Assembly: GCA_050084515.1 (NCBI GenBank)
Contig: CM114274.1
Location: 24,676,001-24,740,000 of the forward strand
Direction of reading: 5' to 3'
From: Blasia pusilla
Lineage: Eukaryota; Marchantiophyta; Marchantiopsida; Blasiales
Length of the DNA: 64,000 nucleotides
Shown: positions 11,323 through 24,004 of the stretch, one piece after another
Numbering within the stretch: the stretch's first letter is position 1
Layout of the letters: each line of letters starts with the position of its first letter
Translations under genes and position numbers: made by a program
The notes under the pieces: generated by a model
What the model was told of the DNA's origin: nothing
Databases searched by the model: none
What the model saw: only the letters and a program-made list of their open reading frames with translations

Positions 11323-12420
11323 TTGGGTTCTAGAGAGGTAGCGGAGGTAACACAAGCAGCGACACCTCAAAGTGTGTCGAGAACCAGACATAGGCCAGCA
11401 AAAGGATCTTCGTCCCAGCCGCCCTCCCAATTTCCGAAGATACAAAGACCTAAGAGGGTTTGGATCGAACCACGTCAAGAAGCAGAGGAGGAAGAAGCAA
11501 AGACACCCGCGACCGAACCTGAAGGGACGACCGAACCCATCGGTCGTCCCTTTAGGTTCTGTAGAAAGTTTTGTGGTGCAACCTCTCCACACAACCTTGA
11601 GACATTTGACTTCGTTTATGCAAATCTAGGAACCACTAGTCGGGGAGCTCAAGAAAATTGGGAACTTGTCCAACCAAGCGCCGATACAAGAGTACATAAC
11701 CGTCCTCAGGAACCTGCAGCTTACTTACATACAGAAGATGGTCAGGGGGTCAATGGAGCGCCAGAATCGGGCGCAAGAAATCAAAATTGGAGAGCTGAAG
11801 AAGGCTCTTCGCCAAACAAAGGCAGAGCTTGTCGAGGCACGATATGAAGCACGCAACGCCTAACAGTGGGAGAGCTTGGCCATAGGCATTGAGCATGGAG
11901 CAGATCTGCTCTTTGGGCAATTACGGGAGTCTTTTCTGAACGCGGAGAAGCTACAAGAGCGGATTGATCTTCTTCAAGCTAGTTTCCAAAGTGCAATGTT
12001 GGAGAGTGCGAAGAAAGGGAAGCTGATTAGGAATCAGCAACAGAAAATGGGCGACTTGCTATCTCAGTGGAGCCAAGTCACAGCAAAGCTTGCAGTGTTT
12101 GAGGCCGATCAAAAACTTAGGATGGAAGTAGGCGAAGAACCAGAAGAGGCCTAGGATTTAATCAACAAGGCCATCCAAAAGTTTGAAGCCCAAATCACGG
12201 AGGAGCTAGAGTATATCGACCAGCATTAGAAGACACAGTTTGTGCAGTATACTCCTAAATTACCTCAGGTAGAAAATCCACTGTGTACACAAACCGCCCA
12301 TAGCGCCTTTCGTACCTTCGGAGGTAAGAGTGCAGAACAAAGTTTTAGGTTCTTCAAAGGTTGTAGAAGGCCTAGGATGGAGGGAGAGGATGAAGAATAA
12401 CACGCCAAATATTATCAATA
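11323..12420 (+). pseudogene. Extra coiled-coil ORF downstream of pol (ORF3-like)
   Basis: Starts with a proline- and serine-rich region (11323 onward), then after a frame change long helical, charged segments: MSNQAPIQEY from 11666 with REIKIGELKK-type heptads, a stop at 11861-11863, then a second helical segment from 11876 to the TAG at 12152-12154, still readable beyond. Heptad spacing of leucines and the E/K/Q richness suggest a coiled coil. It lies between integrase and the polypurine tract at 12552-12563, so it belongs to the element. I do not recognise a family: no transmembrane or fusion-peptide feature of an envelope is visible. Function unknown. Confidence 0.6.
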
Positions 12421-12563
12421 GACCTTCAACCATTCATGGCCAACCTCATCCTCATGTAGACATTGTAGAATTACCAGATGCTAGGAGTCCTTAGGGAGAT
12501 TACGACAATAGAGTAGAACCAAGAAGAATGTTTGCCGGGACGGCTCATATTTGAGTGAGGGGG

Positions 12564-15219
12564 TATTTAGTGCCCACGTTTTTGTAATTTTGAGAGAAAC
12601 ATGAAGTTTTGTACAGAAGTCTTCCTTGAGCGAGGACTAAAGACTCAATACCGGAAGTAAATACCCTTACTTTATTGAAATCGTGTGAAGAGTAACTAAC
12701 AGAACTATGATCTGAGGACAAGAGATGTTAGAAGATTAAAGACTGTCTTGGAAGAGTGAGAATTGTGTAAAAGAGGGAAAATAAGTTACAAGAAGAAGTG
12801 CGGGTGCATCGTAAGAAAAGACTACACTAAGAATAGCGTAAAAGACTGTCAATGAAGATTGAGAAAAAGATTCTTAATGAAGAAGATTGAAGATAGTCTT
12901 TTTGCGAAGACCGGGTATAAAGAACGAAGAGCAAAGACCCAAGAGCAAAGTCTAAGAACTCTGAGAAGGAAGGGGAAGAAGTAGAAGAAGTCAAAGAGTC
13001 TTTAGAAAGCGGAAAAGTGTATTAAGAATAGGGATAGAAAGTTAGGAAATGTTTTGAAGATAACAGAGTGAAAGAAAGTAGAAAGGAGGACTCTTCGTGG
13101 CGGCGGATGGATGAGAGTCTTCGCGCAAAGATAAGATTGCGAAGATAGGATCGTGAAGAGAAAGACTACAAAGATTGCGAAGAGTGCAGAGACTAAACCG
13201 TCGCGGAGGTTTTTGGAAGCCGGGAATGGAGCGGCGCAGCGGTTAAGAGGGAGCGGAAATGAAACCCCAGGACAACCAACTGACTTAGGAAGGTGGAGAG
13301 TCAGAGAATTTGAATCGAGGAGGTTAGGATTAGCAATAAGAAATCTAGATTAGAATAGGAAGAGCAATCAAGGATTGTAAAACACTATTTAAAGAGCAAA
13401 TTAGAAGAAGAAGGGATCATTCCCTTGTGTCTTGATTTCCCCAATAGTGTTTCGTGTATCTTGAGTTTACTAGCAGTCTTAGTGAGTGTGTAGGAAGCTT
13501 GGTTGAGGGATGATCCAAGCTGAAGAGTCTTTTACTTTCTGAAGCTTGTAATACTTTCCTAGTTCTTTCCACTCTTTGATGTAGAAGAAGAGTTTTATCT
13601 CATTCTTTCTGAAGTGCGAAATTGTATGTGGATCTTATTGGGCTGCAGTAGAGATGAGAGTTGAGTCTTGTAGTTGCAGAATTCTAGAAGATAATCAGGA
13701 AGAAGTGTAGGAAAGCTCTTAGAGAGTGAGTAACGTGCCATGACAGATTCAGTTCTGAAAGTAGGATGAGCGGCCATTCTTGAGGTCTCCTTGAGGTCTT
13801 CGTGGAGCTTTGTTATTTCAGATTCACAAGAGTCTTCGTATACACTTGAGAAGGGTCTTTTCCAAGAGGAGAGAAAAGCCTTTTATTCTTGTATACTAGT
13901 AAGACAATGTCCTTGTAGTTAGTGAAGCATTTTAGTGAAGAAGAAGTTTATTCTAGATATTCTTTATAAAACCTCTCTTTACTCATGAAACAATGGTCTT
14001 TTGGGAGCAAACTTAGTACTTTGCGATAGAAAGAGTATCTTTTTCCTAGAGTTGTACATTTCAACTCTCTTGGAAGAGTGAGAATTGTGTAAAAATAGGA
14101 AAATAAGTTAGAAGAGGAAGCGTGGGTGCTTCGCAAGAAAGTCCACCGTAAGAACTGTGTAAAAGACTGTCAACGAACACTCGAAAAAGCTTCTTTGTAA
14201 AGAGGAATGAAGGTAGTCTTTGTGCAAAGACTGGGTACAAAGATAAGAGCGCGAAGATAGGAGCCCAAAGATAAGACTCTGAAGATAGGAAAGCAAAGAA
14301 AAAGACTACAGAGACTGCAAAGATAAAGACTACAGAGACTGCAAAGCGCGCAAAGACTCTAAAGACCGAACGGTCGCATCAGTTTTGGAAGCCAGAAATG
14401 GAGCGATGCAGCGGTTTAAAGGGAGAAAAAATGAAATTCCGGGGCAACCAACTGCCTTAGGAAGGTGAAGGGTTGGAGAATTTGAATAGAGTAGGCTAGG
14501 ATTAGTAGTTAGAAATCTAGATAAGAATGGGAAGATCAATTAGAAATTGTAAATACTATTTAAAGAGTAAATTAGTAGAAGAAGGGATCATTCCCTTGTG
14601 TCTTGAATTCCCCAATACTGTTCCATGTATCTTGAGTTTACAAGCAGTCTTGGTCAGTGTGTAAGAAGTTTTGTTGAGGGATGATCCAAGCTGAAGAGTC
14701 TTTTACTTTCTGAAGCTTGTAATACTTTCTAGTTCTTTCCACTCTTTGATGCATAAGAAGAGTCTTATCTCATTCTTTATGATGTGCAGAATTGAATGTG
14801 GATCCTATTGGGATGCAGTAGGGATGAGAGCTGAGTCTTGTAGTTTTGGAATTCCAAAAGATAATCAAGAAGAGCGTAGGAAAGTTGTGAGAGAGTGAAT
14901 AACCTACCGTGACAGATTCAATTTTGAAAGTAGGGTGAGCCGCCATTCTTGAGGACTTCATGGAGCTTTGCTATTCAAGATCCGCAAGAGTCTTCGTGTG
15001 CACTTGAGAAGAGTCTTTTCCAAGAGGGAAGAAAATCCTCTTTTTAAAAAAACTTGTAAGAAGATGTCGTTGTAATTGGTCAGTAAAATCATTGAAGAAG
15101 GAGTTATTCTTATTATTTCTTATAAAACCTCTCTTTTCTTAGGAATCAGTAGTCTCTTGGGAACGAATTTGGTACTTTGCGATAGAAAGAGTATCTTTTT
15201 CCTAGAGTTGTACATTACA
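12564..15219 (+). repeat. 3' LTR with large internal (or LTR-LTR) duplication
   Basis: Follows a GAGTGAGGGGG polypurine tract. The start (TGCCCACG...TTTTGTAATTTTGAG) resembles the start of the 1.3 kb LTR at 39077. Two similar units are stacked: 12742-14063 ends GTTGTACATTTCA and 14064-15219 ends GTTGTACATTACA; both hold the same TATTTAAAGAG box (about 13387 and 14557) and the same following leader. Either the LTR has been tandemly duplicated internally, or a complete LTR is fused to a 5'-truncated one. No coding content is recognised. Confidence 0.65.
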
Positions 15220-18200
15220 AACCACATGAGAACAAATCTCATATTACTTGCATGAAAATCCATTTCCCACCAGAATTAAGTGGCCAAAATTCTGACAAGG
15301 AAGAGTATGCATGGGCAAAGGTGTTAGTTCCATCATAGAGATAACATTTATAGGAGTCCTTTAGAGAATTAATGCATCGTACTTTAGCTAAATACCATGG
15401 TTCGATGGGCTCAATTGAGGGAATGGTTTGCTAGTTTGTTGAATGGTAGCAGATCCTGGTCCTGGACTGGTAACAAGTTATATCAGGGAGACCAATCTGG
15501 TTCAAGAAGGTCCTCCTATGTGTATATTTATAGGAAAATTGAGGGATTAAAGGCGGTACCAATACCCAGGATTGTGACAAAGGAGCAGAAGCTGGGATTG
15601 GCCTTGCAGGTTTAGAATGTGAGCTTTGAGTTGGACTGGAGTTGAAGTCACCCATTGGTTCATCTAAATGACATTCAAGTGTGACTCCACACTAGCTTCC
15701 GTTTCAGATGAGCTCATCAACTAGAGACCAGAATAAGTCCTCTACATGGATGTAGAGCAATTCTACCATATTTTAATCATGAAGGTTCCTTAATAGCTCT
15801 GCTTGAGGTAAACACTCACAATCCCCTTGGTCATCATCATGTGATAACACTATCAGTGATATTCAAAGTCCATCATCCTAGAAACCCTCTTAAACACAAC
15901 AAGAATCCCCTTTTTCAAAAATAATCTCCTGGTGGAGTAGGGAGGTTCAAGGACTGAATTCTCAAGTTGGGCAGGATGGCTTAGACTCCTTCAGAATTTG
16001 AATGAGACACGTGCATCTTTTAAAAATAATTATGGCTGCATAGCTCGGAGCTATTACATGTGGACTACAACCAACCCCTTAAAGAGAATTGATGGTCCTC
16101 CAAGAACAAGAATCTTAGATTCCTATTCTTGTTCTTAAGTCCAACAAGATAAAGAACGCAGTTCAAAATTAAGATGTTCATTATCTTGTTGGACTTACTG
16201 ATCAACTACTCAAATTTCCCATACTTGCACTCCACTATATGATTGGAATACGTGAGTAACATGGTGTTGAAGCCGCTCTAGTGCATGGCAAGTAGGAAAA
16301 AAACCCAAATGTTGCAAACTTTATTTTGAAGTATTCACTCAAAAGGGTGAAGCTATGCAGAAGGACTCCAAGTCACAACTCGATGCGCTCCAACAATGTA
16401 GAAGCCTATAGACTTGACCAACCCTTGTGCTCCTTACCTTCACAACGCACAGTATTACTACAGTTGGATAATAAGCATACATGAAACATCCTACATGAAG
16501 TAGATCTCTAGAGTACATTGGAAAACTTTTAGCAAGTGTGTCCCAAGTCTACAATTACAACAATAAATCATCTTCTGAGTGGTAGTTCATACACACACAT
16601 GGAAGATAAATGATACTTTTGGCAGAGTTAACATATCCCGTACATGCCTTTTGGCTCCTTTTCCCACACTCCGCTAGCTCTAACGATTACTGGGGGCTTT
16701 GATGAAGACGAGTATATACGAATACAACATCTTCATGATAAAAAATTGTTGTGATAGTAGCTCGACTACTTCAAGTTGGGTTGAGGCCCTTCAATCCGTG
16801 AATATAAAGACCAAATGATGTTTCCTCTCACAAGTCCATCCTTGAATTAGATCCCAGACTTATATTCATTTAAGGATCCCAGAATTTATAAGACAAAATT
16901 TCATTACCTAAAATAAAGTCCATGTTTCTCGGGCTCCATTCCAAATCGGAATACATTTCCAGGTGTCACGCAACAAGTTAAGTTTGAACAAAGATTGCTT
17001 TTCTGATAGACAACCTCACTCTCCTTTTGCTGGGAGTATGACTTTAAAGAAAGCCCAGAATTAACAAAAAAATACTTGAAGCTTGGACAATTTCTCGTCA
17101 AATGATACCACCCTAAAGAGGATGGTCATTGGGATCACTGTAAGGAAAGAAGTGCATGTTTAGATTTGAGGATTAGGCCAACATCTGCCAAACACTTTTT
17201 GAATGTGTTCCTAGATCTAAATTGAGGAGAGTAAAAGGTTGTAGGAAAAACCTCTTAGTAAAAATGGCCATGAATACCGGTTAAAAAAATAAGGGTAACT
17301 GATATGTTCACCTTCCTAGCAAAAATTTTGGAGCCAAGTTCAAGCTATTGTCTATGAGACAAAGCACTTCTATTTCTGTCCTAGATTTCAAAAATGTTGT
17401 AGTGACGGCAGGCCCTCTACAAATGATTCTGGGATTTTTTATGCACTATCCTAGGACAACAAGTGACGTTGTGGAAGCCTATAGACTTGACCGAGGAGCA
17501 AGGGTGTGATTCGATTGCACATGCTACTTAGACCATGTAGAATAACTCCGACCATCTAAAGCAACCAGAGTTGTAGAAGTGAATCATGTGTCATCTTTGA
17601 TCCCCAACAGTATCAGAAAACCAATCTAAGTAAGAATCTCTTATATGGTACTCGATCATCCTGAGAATATTTCAGGATGATCGAGTACCATATGAGAGAT
17701 TCTTAACATGAGCAGTCATTGTTAGGTGTAGGCCTATACCTAACAAACAAATGGGGTTGATCTGAGAAGATCTGAAAAAGAGAGCGCATATATGGCAGTG
17801 TTTCCAGATGGCTCGACTTTCACCTGGACAGTCAAAAAGTAATAAGGTAAAGTTCGGATGTGACACACCCTCGGGCAGGCTGCTGGCTCTGGACGAGACA
17901 ATGATATTTTTAGGTCCCTTAGCGAAAACACTTCCCTTGAGTATGGAGATTTGGAGGAGGAGGACTATGGAGGAAGACTATGGCGGACGTTTAGAATTTT
18001 GTTTGTAGCTATTTCCATGGTGATCCAATCTTTTCAATTTAAGGCCCAATGTGTTCATCTTCTCAAGCTTGAACTTTGGGTTCTTCTTTTTTCCACTTAA
18101 GATTGAGATTTCCAAAGTTCTTGGGATCTTTGGACCTCCTTCTCTCCTAAATGTGCTCTTAGATTCCTATACGCAATTTCAAACATAGCGCTCTCCTTAT

Positions 18201-18240
18201 AGAGTGATACCGGGTTACCATCGGTTTAAGGGATTCCTCT
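15220..18240. other. AT-rich spacer with no recognised gene
   Basis: Only short frames occur and none resembles a known domain. Inverted repeats are present, including one around 16102-16136 (AGAACAAGAAT arms), TCCAACAAGATAA/TTATCTTGTTGGA arms at about 16140 and 16184, and the long hairpin listed separately. A phrase of about 20 bp (GAAGCCTATAGACTTGACC) recurs at about 16401 and 17470. Probably old transposon debris. Confidence 0.5.
17631..17705. repeat. Near-perfect hairpin, 34-bp stem, 7-nt loop
   Basis: The left arm 17631-17664 and right arm 17672-17705 are inverted copies with one mismatch in 34 positions, separated by GAATATT. Transcription from either strand would give a very stable stem. 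Pairing stops abruptly at both edges. It could be a small fold-back element or a hairpin small-RNA precursor; nothing in the flanks decides which. Confidence 0.85.
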
Positions 18241-18726
18241 TGCTTTTCTGGATCTTTTGATACGGGCTGGGCCCAACATTACGAACTCATTCCCTCATAA
18301 CGGTCATTGGTGGGTGGCTCACTTCCTCCCCCACATCCTCTTTTTCGGTGTTTCCAATTTCTTTCATAACTTTCTTCTCGAATGTCGGTTTTGGGCGTGT
18401 TTGGGCTTGTTTCGATCGTCTTGACGAGCTCGTTCTTTTGATATGAAGTAAGTTTTCTAATTTTTCTTCCTTCTTTGTAGGCGCCTATTTTTGTGTACGG
18501 GTTTGTTTTAGGTCAATTCCTCCCAAAAGTCTTCCTTGCTCTTTCAACTCCTTACCTTATTGTTTCGCCCCTACATACGTTTAGAACATTAGAAATTCAT
18601 ATTCTTGAGCCACCTCTTCCAATACCATATCCATCACTTTTCCTTTTCTATTACTTTTTATATTTTTCTTATAATAACTTTCAATCATAAATTCGGTATT
18701 GCCTAATCTTCATCTCTCCACTACTT

Positions 18727-21700
18727 TTGCTTTGTTCATTATCCTCATGCTTTCTCCAAACCACATTCCGTATGTCTTTTCTTGTCTTCGGAGACTTGCC
18801 TACCTTTACTTCTATGTCATCAGAGATGGAGTTGGATTCTCCATCTACTCGCTTATCTGGTTTTACACGCCCTCCTACAGCCGTAACCTCTCCCCCTGGT
18901 TCACCTCCTCATCGTCGATCTCGCCATTTTCCTCTAGATGCTAATACACCCATTATACTCGCTACATTTCTTCCGGATTCTCCTCTTCTCCCTTCTTCGC
19001 CTTGTCCTATTGAGCCTAATCCTGATCCATTATTACCAAATGCTTCTACTTTGCCATCCCCACATATCTCATCTATGCCCTTGCTTCCAACTCCCATCTA
19101 TTCTACCCGAATCTCTTCTCTTCCTCCTCCTCCTTCCCCAACCTATTTAACCCCTCATCGTCGGCCATCACCACCTCTTGCACCTCCCACCTCCTCTCCT
19201 TGTAACCCTTCTACTTCTCCAATTGTACCAAAGGTTCGTTGCATACCTTGTGGTAAGGACTTTGCTCCTAATGGGATCAAAAGACATCAGCGGTACTGTC
19301 GATCCATGCATGGGCCTTCAATCCCTAACCCGATACCAACTCCTACTGCACTCCCCACAACAACTGCTTGGACTTGGTTAAGCCAAATTGATCTCCTTCG
19401 CTCTTTCCATCCAGGTCTTCCTCGTCCTAGACTCTATATTCGCATTCCTATTGCTCTTCGCCCCATCATCCAACAAGCTTTGCTATTCCCATTAGAAAGG
19501 TTAGCGCGTGATCCCACATATATAAATGCTTGGTATCTCCTTTTACTCTTCCCACAATGGGTTTTAGTCCTCCCTCCAAGGGGGGTGCAATGGGTCATCG
19601 TGAAACCTCCACACGTATTCAACGCTTTATGTCAGTGGATTGGGAGAATCTTCAGAATGAGCATGTACTTCGATTTGAGGCCTTACCTGCGGCTCATGCC
19701 ACTCAACATGCCAATCATGGGAGGCCTTCAATACAACAACGCCTTCGACAAAGTCTACTATTGGGGCAGGTTGGTAAGTTTTCACGTGCAGCTCGAGCAT
19801 TGGGTCCTCTTTCTCCGGCGGTTCCAAGTGAGGAAACAGTGGCTCTCTTAGAAGCTCTTCATCCTCCTTCAAGTGGCGATGCTCCATCTTTTGTGGAAGA
19901 CTATACAATAGACCTTGACTTGGAGCTTGACTTGGAGGTTTTCACTAGGGCTTTTTTGCATACTCCTCGCTTATCAGCAAGCGGGCTATCAGGGATGGTT
20001 TTTGAGCATCTCCGCGATTGCTTTATCCCAGCAGATTCAACAAGTGGCTTTGTCTCTCTATATAAGGTGTGTGCACACATGGCGGCAGGTCGTCTCCCAT
20101 TCTCTATCTCTAGGCTCTTAGGGGCTTGTCGTTTGTTGGCTATGGATAAGCCTCCTTCAGGTGTGCGCCCTTTGGCTATTGGAGAGGTTTTATACCGCTT
20201 GGTGGTCGATCCCTATGCTTGCAATTTCGTCCTCACTTTAGTGCCCACTTATTTCCTCATCAATTTGGAGTGGCAACTCCTGGAGGTTGTGAGGCTGTGG
20301 TGCATGGGATTCGCTAGACTCTTGATATTCATCCAGATTGGGTAGCAATTCAAGTCGATGTGGCTAACGCATTTAATTCAGTTTCTCGTGCGGCCATCTT
20401 TGAGGAATTACGTTGTGCAAGAGGACAACTCGCGAGCCTCATTCCATTTGTTTGCTCCTTCTATGCCTATGATACGCCCATTATCTATTCCCATCATGCT
20501 ACTTCTGGGGAATATAGTATTCTACAATCGGCTTGTGGCACACGTCAAGGTGATCCCATGGGAGGCCCACTCTTTGCCATTGCCCATTTTCGTGCCCTTC
20601 GAGCATCAGCGCAAGCATTTCCATCTTGTTTTTTCCCTGCTATTGCTGATGACACTCACATTTTAGGTCCTCCTTCTGAAGTGGTTCCTGCTTATACCCA
20701 TTTTGTGGAGAAACTCTCTTTCTTAAACCTTAAAGTCCAACCTAGTAAATGTAAATGGTCTCCTTCATGCCTTCCCTCAACATTCACCCCACCTACTCCT
20801 GATTTTCTCATTTACATTGAAGGGGTTAGAGTTCTTGGGGTCCTAATTGGCTTCATCGACTATGTCTCAAAGTTCTTGGATGAGGCCCTTTGGAAAGATG
20901 TGGAATGGCTTCATTTATTACCTCATCTTGGGGATCCCCAAGTGGCTTATGGGATTCTCTCCCAATGTTTTCTTCGACGTCCTTCCTACCTTCTTCGCAC
21001 TTGTCCTCCCACTTCAAGCTTCTTACATCGGCTGGCCTCTTTTGATGCTTCTATCTTGGCAACTTTTGGTCAACTTCTTGGCCCGAATACCTTTGAGGGA
21101 GAGGATGGTGTCTTTGCTTCACGACAAGCTATCTTGCCTAGTTCTTTTGGAGGGGTGGGACTATCCTCCACAGTCATATCTGCTCCCGCAGCCTTTTTGG
21201 GGAGTTGGGCGTTGGTAGCACCGATTATGGCTTTAAGGTTTCTCCAAGGAGATACACCTATCTTGATGGATCATATCGCCCATATCGAGGAGGGGGACTT
21301 GTTATTTCAACAACAACTAAGATCTACACGAGCTCTTCTTCCTCTTGCTACACAAGCAATTCTACCCTCTTTTAGTCAACTAGTTACAGAAAGGCTTGAT
21401 CGACTTCAAGAGCATATCTCCGAGAATCTGCATCAAATCAACTTTTCCAGCATTCTCTCATAGGCATCCGACGCTAATCGAGCTCATCTACGTTCATGTG
21501 CGGGTACCAGAGCGGGGGCGTGGCTTACTGCAAATCCTCTTATTCTTCCATTTTGTCTTCCTTGAAGTATATTCTCGACAGCTTTGCGGTTACGTCTTGG
21601 ACTTCCCCATCCTTCTCTCTTAGGTGTGCCAAATTGTGTATGCAGGGATCCTATTGATGCCAAGGGTATCCATATTCTCCGATGTGCACATGGTGGAGAA

Positions 21701-22303
21701 CAAACGGCCACACATCATGTCATTAGAGAGGCGGTAGCATCGATGGCTCGTACGGCAGGATATACCGTTGGGCAAGAGCAACTCCATGTCCTACCTTCAA
21801 CCACACAAGAAACCTCTCGTCGGAGAGTGGATCCTGTTATGTCTGGAGGTGGAATCCGGACACTAGGTGATGTGGTGGTTGCTGATCCAACACGTTCTGA
21901 CTTGGTGTGTAGAGCCGCACATACCAAAGGTTTGGCGGCCGAAGCTGCAGCAAGAATCAAGGAGTTAAGTTATGCTGTGAGACATGCGACTGATGGATTT
22001 ATTCCGTTTGCAGTGGAAGTATTTGGTCATTTACATGTGTCTTTTGATACTGTCTTGAAAACATGTGCTCACCACTCCCTCGAGAATCATCACCTTGCCC
22101 CTTCATGTAGTCCTTCTCTCTCGATTGTTACTACTTATTTTAGGCAATGCATCTCAATGGCCTTACAACGTGCACAAGCCTTGGCATTAAAATGTCATGC
22201 GGAGGTGGTGGGAGGTGGCTCGCCTCGTCGTCCATTCACGTCTGACCAACCACTTGTGTTCTTGTCAGATTTGTTTCAAGCAATCAATCGTGTTGCTCGT
22301 TGA
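18727..22303 (+). pseudogene. Polyprotein of the RLE-type non-LTR element (frameshifted)
   Basis: Frames in order: 18727 to about 19570 has a Pro/Ser-rich N-terminus (residues 30-165) and a C2HC-type finger (CIPC...HQRYC near 19240-19290). After a shift, 19580-20255 is the region before the RT. A second shift leads to GVATPGGCEAVVHGI, an in-frame TAG near 20317, and the RT palm: VDVANAFN (motif A, about 20355), RQGDPMGGPLFA (about 20545) and AIADDTHI (motif C, about 20640). After 21463 another indel leads to 21584-22303 with CVC...HILRC...H and the endonuclease candidates RRVDP and DVVVADP. Expected role is target-primed reverse transcription. Three or more indels and a nonsense codon make this copy inactive, but the domains are well preserved. 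Confidence 0.85.
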
Positions 22304-22418
22304 GCCGATGTTTAGGTGGGCTTGTTGCCATTTTCTTTTTGCATTCTTTTATGCATTTTTTTACTCCTCTTTTGAGTTGTTATTACCTTTCTTTGTCCTC
22401 TTTTGAGGTTTATTTTAT

Positions 22419-22424
22419 AATAAA
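22419..22424 (+). promoter_or_regulatory. Polyadenylation signal of the non-LTR element
   Basis: AATAAA lies about 115 bp after the TGA stop of the endonuclease frame, in a T-rich 3' UTR, which suits the end of a transcribed retroelement. Confidence 0.5.
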
Positions 22425-22430
22425 GTGGTT

Positions 22431-24004
22431 TCATTCAAAGCGACGCCGTAACTGAGATAGGAGCTCATCCAAGTCACCGGAGCAATTCACCCACGGATGG
22501 AGCCCGAGCGGGAGGAAGCGGGGGCCCGAGCGCGCTCGAATGGAGGGCCCACAGATTGGGAGCACAAATAGAGCATAGATTCTCTTGTGCCCCACCCCGC
22601 TTCTGCTGTCATGTCCACAACCCGACACGACAAACTGAACTTGTACAACATAATGAAGGGCAAAGTCTTACTATGCTACTATTTACTAGGGAAAGTGTCA
22701 AAATTCCGAGTCGGGCGAGAGTGTCATCTAAAATTGTATCACGCTCTTACCACGACCCCTCCAACATTACCACCTTCTTACTCATATGTGCAATGGCATC
22801 AAAAACACTTGGATTACATGAAATGGCAGAGAGAAAAAACACCTAAATTGCTCAAGCCACTTGGAAGACCCCGAAGATTGAACCCTAACCTGAAACCACT
22901 CCTGCCCGAGGACGGAAACCATTCGCACGTGCGTACGAGAACCATTCCGTCTCAACTACGAAAGATTTTGGGCAAGGGGCGAAGGGAGTGGAAAGGGGAA
23001 AAGAGTGCGAATTTGGAACTTCGAAGAGGTCATTTTTTCCTCCAAGTCTAGTGCAGGGTTCGGGGAGTTTTTTCGTGGGACCCAGTACATTATCGGGAAT
23101 GGTAAATTGGGAACGGAAATTCCGGTTTTTGAACCGGTTTTCAGATACGAAATACAAAGAGCGTCCTCAAATCCAACCGGTTTTTTGTAGGCAGCTTTAA
23201 AATTAGTCGGAAATTCTCAAATTTAACCGGCTAGCCTTACTTGTAACCCCGGATCTCCCCGATCATTGGTCTAGTGTGACTCTGAACTCCGAACGTTCTT
23301 TGTCCACTGTCAGATCATGAAGTAAAATAGTGGCAGCAAGGCATAGGCATCTGATAGAGGGCTACCATCCTCCAAAGTATGTCGACACGGTTGCCCCACG
23401 ATCCTCTTCATCGGGTGGAAGCTATTGGCGGGAGACTTTGACGAGAGACACGGATCGACCTTCTTGCCTTCCAGTTGGCTGCGGCATGGAGTTTGGATCG
23501 TCATAGAGGAAAAGGACCCAAGCATAAGAAGGAGGATCGACAAACAATAGCCATTTTCACCTTCATTAGCGCGTCCATTGCATGGTCATACATGACTATG
23601 CAATGGCGATGATGAATCCCTCCATGGCACATAAATCATGAGAACATCATGTGCCATGCCACCATGTGAAAGGAGCTGCCATGTGAAGGCCGAGGTTTTC
23701 CCATCGAAGAAAGGAAAGAGGGTGGGGGAAAGTCGGAGGAAAGTCTTGGTTAGTCGGGAAGTGAGAGGAGGGGTACAGGGGAGCGTGGGTAGATTAGGGG
23801 TTCATGGGTTCCCACTTAATGGGAACCCGTGAATCTAGAGCCATTAAGGCTCCGGATACTGGGAATATCGTCCTCCCCGCAGCCGAAAGGCCCTAAACTG
23901 CCGCAGCGTGGTTCACCAGCCGGCCACCATTGCACCCGCATCACCAAGCCACCTGAGTCTGGCGCGACTTGAATGAGAAGCTAACTATGGCCTTCGTAGT
24001 TTTC
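22431..24004. other. Spacer without recognised gene
   Basis: GC-richer than the other spacers. A 154-codon frame at 22587-23051 exists, but its composition is irregular and it resembles no domain I know. A 14-bp-stem hairpin is listed separately. Confidence 0.4.
23801..23833. repeat. Short hairpin, 14-bp stem
   Basis: TTCATGGGTTCCCA (23801-23814) pairs with TGGGAACCCGTGAA (23820-23833) around CTTAA, with one wobble position. Function unknown. Confidence 0.6.

Larger units (their letters stand above)
6572..15219 (+). mobile_element. Second, unrelated Ty3/gypsy element (decayed)
   Basis: Remnants occur in the order gag with a zinc-knuckle-like end, aspartic protease, reverse transcriptase, RNase H, integrase, extra coiled-coil ORF, polypurine tract and LTR. 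The sequence style (DSGSG-type protease, MTFGMCNAP in the RT) differs from the methyltransferase elements and resembles plant Athila/Tat-type non-chromoviruses; that placement is tentative. The 5' part is missing: the terminal derivative of copy A abuts gag at 6571, which suggests copy A was inserted into this element and that its left half lies outside the window. Frameshifts and active-site changes make it inactive. Confidence 0.85.
18241..22430 (+). mobile_element. Non-LTR retrotransposon with restriction-like endonuclease (R2-like architecture)
   Basis: One long coding region reads zinc finger, reverse transcriptase, CCHC-type finger, restriction-like endonuclease, followed by a short 3' UTR with AATAAA at 22419-22424. 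A single ORF with an N-terminal zinc finger and a C-terminal endonuclease is the plan of R2/NeSL-type elements rather than plant L1 or RTE elements. The 5' end is not fixed; about 500 bp of pyrimidine-rich sequence from 18241 could be the 5' UTR. No target duplication could be assigned. Confidence 0.8.

Noticed and set aside
22587-23051. 154-codon frame as a possible gene
   Set aside because: No domain, no supporting signal, and irregular composition; a chance frame is more likely.
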